Shown: piece by piece, positions 56,471 through 64,000 of the stretch
Layout of the letters: every line of letters starts with the position of its first letter
Position numbering within the stretch: the first letter of the stretch is position 1
Assembly: GCA_030063045.1 (NCBI GenBank)
Contig: JAQSEB010000057.1
Span: 1-64,000 of the forward strand
DNA length: 64,000 bases
Direction of reading: 5' to 3'
Source of the DNA: Pratylenchus scribneri
Taxonomy: Eukaryota; Nematoda; Chromadorea; Rhabditida; Pratylenchidae
The notes under the pieces: model-generated
Seen by the model: only the letters and a program-made list of their open reading frames with translations
Database searches by the model: none
What the model was told of the DNA's origin: nothing
Position numbers and translations under genes: made by a program

Positions 56471-59400
56471 TCGGGATTTGTGCGAACAATTCTGAAAATG
56501 AGGAATTTATTTGGGGTGGATGGTTAAGTGATTTTGGATAAAATGGGCAGCAGCAGGATTATTGAATTAATGGGTCGAAGGTGGCCACTAATAATTCTAG
56601 ATCTAAAAAAGCTGACTAAAGTGGGTGTAAAAATGCAGAGGACGTCAATGGGGGAAATGAGGAAAATGTCATAATTGTAAAAAGTCTAGTTTTGTGGATA
56701 GATTTCAGCTGCTTTTCCTTATTTACAAAGAAGTAATTCGCCCTAATAAGAAGACAGGTGAATGGCACGGGAATTGGGCAATAGGCTAATGTGAGGAGGA
56801 AGAGGATGAATTTGAATTGAAAACTCACCAAATTTGTGGAGGAGAATGAGTCAAATTGAATGTGAAATTGACGAAACATTTTGGCAATTTAATTCGTCAG
56901 TAATTTATTTTAATTTACACCTGTAAAATAAGGGAAAATAATAAAAATAGGAATAAATGTGAGAAAAACACGAAATAAATCGGGAAATGGCCCCACGGGG
57001 TCATCTTAAGAGGAAATGAAATTGGCACGATTCGTCAACCAATTGTCGGGAAAATGTGCCCAGGGGCGGAAGCCGAATTGGCCATTTTGGTTGCCATTGG
57101 CCTATTGTGAACCAGCCGAACAGGAAATGATATTTGGCATTGAATGGGAATTGGCGGAAAAGGAGGAAAAAGGGGCAAATGCCATTTTGGCACCCAGAAA
57201 TCCCGGTTAATTTTAAAATGAATTTAATGGACATTTGTTGGAGGAAAGAATGGGAAATTCATTGTATTTTTACACATTTATACTGTAGTTCAGACTCTAA
57301 GACGTGAATTTAATCCAACAGCAATGAATGTTTCATTTTCGTTCATTAGAGTTTGGTCTGGATTTGGATTTGGATTAACTGGCAGAATGAGGTCGATTAA
57401 GTGGATTGAGGATTTGGATGGTCAAAAAATTGGAGAAGAATTTGGTTGAGATTTGGCTAATCCTCTCTTCTAAAGTATTTAGCATTAATTCAGACTGGCT
57501 GAATGAATGAGTCAATGCCAAATGCCAATTTGGCCAAAATGCATCTGTCTTAACAGAAAATATTGGAAAATGGAGGAATTTGGTGCGCGAAGGGCCAAAT
57601 GCTTTGGGTCTGCGTTTTGTTTTGTTGAGGAATTCGATTAGCAGCGAAAATGGGTGGGGAAAAGGTGGAACTGGGGTGCGGGAATTGGGGCCAAGAATAT
57701 TGGGGGAAAGACAATGAAATTGTCTGAGAATGGATGGAATGGAAGAATGAAATAATGAATGGAATTGGCCTTAATAAATATACCAATTTTGGTTAGAATT
57801 AGAAGAGGAAATTGAATTAATACAACGGTCGGAAGGAAAGGGCAGAAGTGAGGTCAATTTTGGGGGCGAAAAATGAATTTGGGAAAAAGTTGGTGGAAAA
57901 TCAAATCGGAAAAATGAAAATTAAATAAAAATAAAAAGGAGATTGACTGAGGGGAATTAGTTTGAAAATTGACGCAGAAAAGCCTTCAAATTGATTCGAG
58001 GAATTTGTAGGCGGACGGATTGAATTGACCAAAATTATTTTATTTTTGTTGTTTTTGCCAATGGCATTTTCATTTTCTTGTAAAACTCAATTATGGGATT
58101 GGAATGGGAGAAAAACAACCAATTTTTGATGGCAAAAATGATTGGCCATTAAAATGAATGATGCACTTTTTGGGTATGAATTTGACACAAAATTGAACAA
58201 TTTTGTTTGGATTGGATGAATACTACTTTTGTGGGGTGGCCTTCACATGAAACGAAGATAATGTGGGAAGGGGGAAAGGTAATTAATGAGTCGGAAGGAA
58301 AATGAAACGTAAATGGGAAAGGCAAAAAGGGAGAAGGGGTACCGGGAATGGAGGAGAAGGCAAAGGTTGTTGAGGCCAATTTAAAATTTGAATTGGTTGG
58401 TCATCATTCCCCCCAAAAATTGTTTTTGCCACATTTTAATGTCATCGTCATCACAAAATGGATGAATCGGCGAACACTGTACATATTCATTCCCACATTT
58501 TGGGTCTCAAAGTTCTTCTTCGCAATTTGCAACTATTTCCGGCACATCGGCGGCTGGCGGGTTGAGGTCATCTTTTTTCCTCTTCCTTTTGGAAAAAAAA
58601 ACAAAACCAATTTGCCACATTGCCCCTCCCTTTTCCCATTTTATTTTGACGCAAATGAGGCAGTCGGATGAAAAAAAAAGGATGCTTTTATTTGGTGAGG
58701 TGCCCCAAAATGAGTAATAAACAAAGGTAATATTCAGCCGATGACCATCCAATGCGCGAAATGACGAAAATGGCAAAAGAGAACGGCGGGCACCGTATTT
58801 GGCATTGTCCATTTTCCCATTTTTTATTATCCCTTGGGAATGTGACCGGAGGAAATGAATTCAAGGAAGGTTTTTTGGGAGGCTTCATTCAATTATAATA
58901 TTATTATGAGGGCAAGGGGGTATTGTGGCCCACCCAAAAAAAGGATAAAGGGATCCGTTTTTTGGTGATGGGACTTTTAGTCTCGACCACCTTCAGAAGC
59001 AGAGGAGAATTTAATCCATTTTGGGGTTTCCCCGCCTACAAAGAATGCCCTTGGAAGGATTAATAAATGATGAATGAATGAATGAATGAAAATGAATGTA
59101 ATATAGGGGAATATTAGATGGATGGATGGGATGGATGTGGCCAATGGCAATGCGTGGGGATAACGAAATGGATGGATGGAGGAGATATTTTTGGAGTATT
59201 TTTTGATGCCAAAACAATCGACCCTCTAGCCCTTGGCCCAATCCACAGGCGCAAATTCTCGGCTGACTAAATTGGAAAATTTCACATATTTAAAGCCGAT
59301 TTCCTGTTGAAGATAAAAAAATGAGGGGAAATTAATTCAAAAAGTCATGAGGAGGGGACACTGGAATTGGAATTGAATGGGAAGGAAGGAAATTGAGAAA

Positions 59401-60496
59401 CAAAATCACATTGGTGGTTTAAATAAAATAATAAAACGGAAATGAAAAAGCAGATGTATTGGAAAATGTTCAAAATTGGTGCCAAATATTTGAATGAGTC
59501 ATTCGGATGGGAATATATTTTGATGATGCTTGCGGCAGTCAGGTGCAATTTATTCCCTTTTTAGCAATCAAAATTGCCGTAAAAATTACGAATACCGTCA
59601 AAAATATTTGAAATATACTAACAAAATTCAAAACAGTTTAAATAAACGTTTCTTGGTTGCAATTTTTGATGAACGGACAAAAGACCAAAAGCAAATGAAA
59701 ACGTCAAAAAATAATAAATGAATGAAAAAGGGGGAAAGGGGATTGGATGGGAAAGGAATGCAGTGCCGGCCAATTAACAATTTTGCAAATGAATGAATTA
59801 AAATAATTTGAATGGCGTGAATCTTCTAATCCAACCCCACAAATTTGTATCGGCTTAAATAAAATATTAAATCGACCATAAAATTGGAGGAGTAATGCCT
59901 AAAAGGAAATGAATAAATGAATGGATGGGGGCGAATGAAAAGCAAATTTGCTGGCCGCTGATTGGATGGATGGCTATAAAAACAACCTTGCGTCAATTTA
60001 ATTTAAATATTTGCCCTTCGAGGAGGAGGGATTAAATTGAATCATAAAATGCAATTAAAAATAAATTTGCCCTTTTTTCCCATTCCCGCGACAAACAATT
60101 TAATTGATGGGAAAATTATGTTAAATAATAAATAATTGGGAGGAGGGAAATGAATTTGTTTGGTTCAGTCAAAATTATTGCTGCAAATTGGAAGGTGACG
60201 TGAAAATAATTTATGAAATGAATGGATGGATGGATGGATCCAGTTCATTCAGACGCATGGGAAAATGGGTGGTCTTTTTGGGTGGCATAAAAATTTGGCA
60301 CACATTTTTTGGTACATTTTTATTAAATTCAACAATTAAAAAGAAAATTGAACAAAGAAAATTAAAATTAATTATGATGTCGGTGGTGGAATATTGGCAA
60401 ATTAAAATAATATTAAAATAATAAAAAAATGCTTAAATATATTTGCCATTTTAATGAATGAATATTATTTTATTATTCCATTTCATTTCATTTTCA
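56471..60496. other. 4-kb region without a supported gene
   Basis: Mostly AT-rich with GGATGGATGGA-type short runs (59,110-59,180; 60,220-60,240). Short frames at 57016-57210 (plus) and 58507-58812 (minus, with a KRKRKKDDLNPPAAD stretch) are weakly coding-like but unsupported. Confidence 0.35.
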
Positions 60497-60848
60497 TCAG
60501 AAAAGGCGTTCAATGAAGATGGAAATCATGGATTCGGCGCTGGGAGTGCGAAACATTTTGGGCGAGCCAATTTCCATTTGACGAATTGGTGTTGAGGTGA
60601 AAAGTGGATGGAACGGTGGAATCGGAATTGGGATGGCAATGCTCCAAATGGATTCGGCCAAACTATTAAAAAATGATGAGGACATATTGAGAATTTTCTA
60701 AATTCTACCTTAAATTCATCGGATGGATATCGCTTTCCTTTTCGTTCTTGGCAATTGGCTTTTCCTTCTTGTCCTCATTTCTTTTCGTCATTTTGACCAA
60801 CACTCGGCTCAATGCCCGTTTAATGCGATTCAGAAGGAATTTGGCCAT
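60497..60848 (-). CDS. Small basic protein, two exons
   Basis: Exons 60848 to about 60709 and about 60663-60497, joined by a 46-bp intron (GTAGAATTTAG...TTAATAG). About 102 aa. N-terminus AKFLLNRIKRALSRVLVKMT is an amphipathic basic helix; then Lys/Glu-rich; the second exon has SIWSIAIPIPIPPFHPLF and SPKMFRTPSAESMISIF. No TM or signal peptide is clear. Function unknown; the N-terminal helix could target membranes or mitochondria. Confidence 0.5.
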
Positions 60849-61321
60849 TTTCAGTGTGAATTTATTATTATTAAATATTTTATTATGGAAATAAAAAGCT
60901 AAATTGGAAATTGAATGAATAAATTTGGAGAATTTGGAAGGAATGAATGTGAAAATGGTTGGGGGAAATGATGTTGAGTGAATTGACATTGGCATCAATC
61001 AAAAGGGATTAAAGGGAGAAAGATCAAGGGATGGCATAATTTGTGCATTTTGATTGAAATTGAAATGCATTTGGGAATGTGCCATTCAATTTTTGGGGAT
61101 CAATCAAATCCAATCAAATTTCAATTCTACCTAACCTGCTTTTCCACCCAATTTTCCCTCCCATCCCAACCTTTCACCCCCTCCCCCAATTCCATTCCAT
61201 TGTTCAATTCACCCTCCAATCCAATCCCGTTCCCTCCAAAAAGTCCAAATCCAGTCCCTCTCCCGTCGCTCAATTTACGCCATTTTAGTACATCATCCCA
61301 AACATTTATTCCATTTTTGGC
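60849..61321. other. Divergent intergenic region
   Basis: C/T-rich on the plus strand from 61,130 to 61,260. Contains the upstream regions of the small basic gene (minus) and the MLT-10-like gene (plus). No other feature seen. Confidence 0.4.
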
Positions 61322-63790
61322 ATGTTCCAAATTGTATTATCCTCTATTTTTCCTTCCCATTTGACCATTTTCCTCATTTTTGTCCCCTCTGTAATGTTGG
61401 CCAATTCTTCGAAATTTTATTCGCTGAATTTGTCTGCCCTTGACGAATATTGGCATCGGGCCGCCGTCATGGCTTTATTGAAGGTGAGGGCGGATGCCAG
61501 AAATGGAAAAAAGGAAATGGGAATGTGTGCCGATTGAGTAAAAATTAGACCCAGGTGGGACAGAAAGGGAAAGGAAGTCATTTTCCATTCAATTCTGAGA
61601 AAATCCAGTCAACATTTGGCTGTGGTTGGCAAACGCCACTTGGCCAATTCATTTAAAGGGGCAAAATATTTATCAAAAATGTGCCAATGCCAATTTTATT
61701 AATTAAATAAAAGGAAAGGAAGGGTTGAAAAGTGTAAACACATGGTTGGACAATTTTGAAAATATTTTCATTCAGCTGAAGGCCGAATCCCTGTTGACTT
61801 CATTGCCTCCAGCCGAAAGGCCAATATTTTTGGAATGCGCAAAAGAGGAAGGTGGAAAAACGGCCAAAGGATTAGCAAAATGTGTAAATGCACTGATCAA
61901 ACAAAAAAATCGAATTGAAATGGAAAGGAGAATTGGAGAACAAAAAATGCCAGAATCAACTTTGGAAGGGCTAATGGCAATGTTGAAGGAAACAATGGAG
62001 AATTTGATTAGCACGAAAAGAAGGGCAATGGAGGAGGAGAATGAGCCAAAACAAATGGAAATTGGATTGGATGGGGCAAATATTCATTTTGGAGTGATTT
62101 TACCTGGAAGGCAGAAAAGGGCAACCAAAGGATTGGTTCATGTTGAGAATTTGAGGGAATTACAAAAATTCCTGGAAATGAGACAATTTTGCCGAAAATA
62201 TTTGGCCAAAATAGCACAAAAGAATGCCGAGTATGTTCGAATTGATTTGAATATTCTCCCCTTTCCCCTTTTGAGTTTATTTCGTTCCCATCTTCCTTTT
62301 GACCTTCGATTGCGTTTTGATCAATTTGCCCAAAATGAAATTGGCCAACAAATCCTCTCGACAATTCGAGTGCCATCCAAAATTATGCCTTTATTTCCCC
62401 TAATTTAGGATCGACCAATTTTTCGGAGAATTTCTCTGATTTCGCCCCGTCTCTTTTCATTGTTGCCCGAAAGGCATAAATCGTCGATGGATTGGTTACT
62501 TTCCCCTCAAATGTTCAGTCTTTCACCCACAAATGATGGATTCCTTCCATTGGCCAATCCAAAGGGCGGAAAATTGTTGAATCGAATTTTGGCATTGAGT
62601 GGAGCCGGTCGAGCGATTGAAAAAACATTGAATGAATTTGGGGAGGAGAAAAGGCAATTGGAGGAGCAAATATTCCCTGCGGTGTTGGAATTGCAAAGGA
62701 GGGAAAGGAAATGGGCAAAAATGATGGAACCGGAACAGAGGAAGGAAATGCAGGAATTTGGGTTTACTTTTTTACGAAAATGCCAAGCAGAATTGGTTTT
62801 TGGGAAGGAAAGGGTAAAAAGAAGGGTGGGGAATGATTTTGAAGTCAAATTCCAACAAAAAGGCCGATTTGCTATTCAATGATGAACCGGCAATGTCCAC
62901 AATCAATCCAAATAAACGGCATTTTCATCTTGAAAAGGCCATTCACGCATTGGCCCAAATGGATGAACAACCAAAGAAGGAAGAGGGAAATGGAGGCAAC
63001 AAAGTTTTGGCCCCATTTGCGTTCACCAATTTTGTGGCCGAAGGAGTGGCCTTGGCAATTATCATTTCCATAAAATTAATCCCATTTTTCAATATAGGAA
63101 TCCATGATTCTTTCGCCGCATGCTTTTGTATCGGAACTTTTGGCCCCGGCTGCCATTTCCGCCGAGATTCTTTCGCCTCGAGCCTTTGTTGCAGCCATTC
63201 TCTCGCCCAATGCTCTCTTCACTCGAATCCTTTCGCCGGGCGCATTCCGCGCAGAGGTGCATTTTCATTCCATTTTTCTCATCATACAGTAACAGTAATA
63301 CATTTCATTGAAGGTTCTTTCTCCTCGTGCCCTTTCTCCATTTGTGCTTAGCCCCGAGGCAATGATCGCCGAAGTCCTTTCACCCAGGGCTTTGGAGCCT
63401 CGTGTCCTTTCCCCGGAAATGGGCATTATCAAGGTTTTAAGCCCGGTTTTCCTTTCGCCAAGGATAATTTCTCCCGAACAATTGGCCATAATTATATTGT
63501 CGCCAACAATCCTCTCGCCAGGAGTGCTCAGTCGAGAACAAATGGTTTTGGAAGTAAAATTGGGAGGGTGATGGGGGTTTTAAAAGAAAATAATTGGATA
63601 AATAAAGGTGCTTTCACCACACATTTTGAGTGGAGGAAGCGAAGAAGAGGAGGAGGATGTACACGAACATGAACATGGAAATGAACACGAAAGGGGAAGT
63701 GAACATGCAGCAGAAGGAAAACATGGTGCCATCGAGAATGGACATGAGCATGGAAAGGAATTGACCAAAATTGAGCAATTCAAGAATTAA
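61322..63790 (+). CDS. MLT-10-like moulting-cycle protein with LSP repeats and His/Glu tail
   Basis: Start 61322 gives signal peptide HLTIFLIFVPSVMLA. Exons include 61322-61483, 61776 to about 62359, 62409 to about 62816, about 62864-63045, 63101 to about 63256, about 63314-63552, and about 63608-63790, all with short introns. The N-terminal half (CAKEEGGKTAKGLAKCVN, LREL, WLLSPQMFSLSP, LNRILALSGAG) corresponds to the nematode moulting-cycle domain. The C-terminal half has about fifteen LSP repeats (ILSPRAF, VLSPEAM, VLSPRAL...), ending VLSPHILSGG, then a His/Glu-rich tail (HEHEHGNEHERGSEH) after the last intron. MLT-10 family proteins are secreted by hypodermis and act in cuticle moulting. 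Family call sure; exact orthologue not assigned. Confidence 0.9.
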
Positions 63791-64000
63791 TTTTATTTAT
63801 TTATATATTGTATACATTTTATTGTCGAATAGGCACATTTCAATTGAGGTTAAAGTGAAAATGGAAATGGATGGGTAAATAATTTTACAGGGATTAAAGA
63901 ATTGGGAAAATGGAATATAGAGAGGAGAAATATGTTCACAATTGTTTTTTGTATTAGATCACATTTGGCCATTTTAATTATAATAAAAATAAAAATATAT

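Noticed and set aside
58507..58812. Possible 101-aa minus-strand gene with a KRKRKKDD stretch
   Set aside because: Weakly coding-like but the frame crosses obvious AT-rich and homopolymer segments and has no partner exons.

Overview
The window looks like nuclear DNA from a nematode. Introns are very short (mostly about 45-60 bp) and numerous. The gene set includes a MLT-10/moulting-cycle family protein, a multi-ShKT secreted protein, a UNC-95-like LIM protein, an NPY-type neuropeptide receptor, a Cys-loop channel and a Maverick/Polinton-type element. A Tylenchina-like (clade IV) worm is a weak guess; no species-diagnostic sequence was recognised.

Region 1 (about 1-11,100) differs in style from the rest. 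It holds virus-like genes of a Maverick/Polinton: a penton-like minor capsid protein (1742-3295), an adenain-type cysteine protease (4567-4953), a small zinc-ribbon protein, a 172-aa protein resembling a bacterial polymorphic-toxin domain, a signal-anchored membrane protein and a protein with an internal duplication. These six genes are intronless. Two share an identical 15-bp TATA-containing promoter word, and five of the six have a run of A immediately before the ATG. Next to them, in DNA of the same base style, lie intron-bearing genes: a small basic protein (5825-6295), a Cys-rich single-pass membrane protein (6581-7001), an 8-exon tail-anchored protein whose seven introns are all phase 1 (7451-8410), and a 14-exon acidic zinc-finger protein whose thirteen introns are all phase 0 (9022-11065). 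DNA polymerase B, integrase, ATPase and major capsid genes are not in the window and would have to lie off the left edge.

Region 2 (about 11-31.6 kb) is ordinary nematode gene space: a small membrane protein, a LIM protein, a four-ShKT secreted protein, two paralogous signal-peptide/TM proteins sharing a nearly identical 218-bp block that includes an intron, a MITE with long terminal inverted repeats, a secreted protein, a four-TM protein whose fourth intron contains a 1.5-kb minisatellite, and an NPY-like GPCR.

Region 3 (about 35-64 kb) contains a Cys-loop anion-channel-like subunit with an atypical pore, a 13.5-kb cadherin gene with an OSCP1 gene nested antisense in one intron and two copies of an interspersed repeat in two others, a DxxxD-type cation diffusion facilitator, a secreted acidic/basic protein, a small basic protein and a MLT-10-like gene. 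Poly-G/poly-C runs of 10-18 nt recur from 14 kb onward and are absent from the Maverick-like region. Exon coordinates given in the evidence were worked out by hand from reading frames and GT/GC-AG sites.
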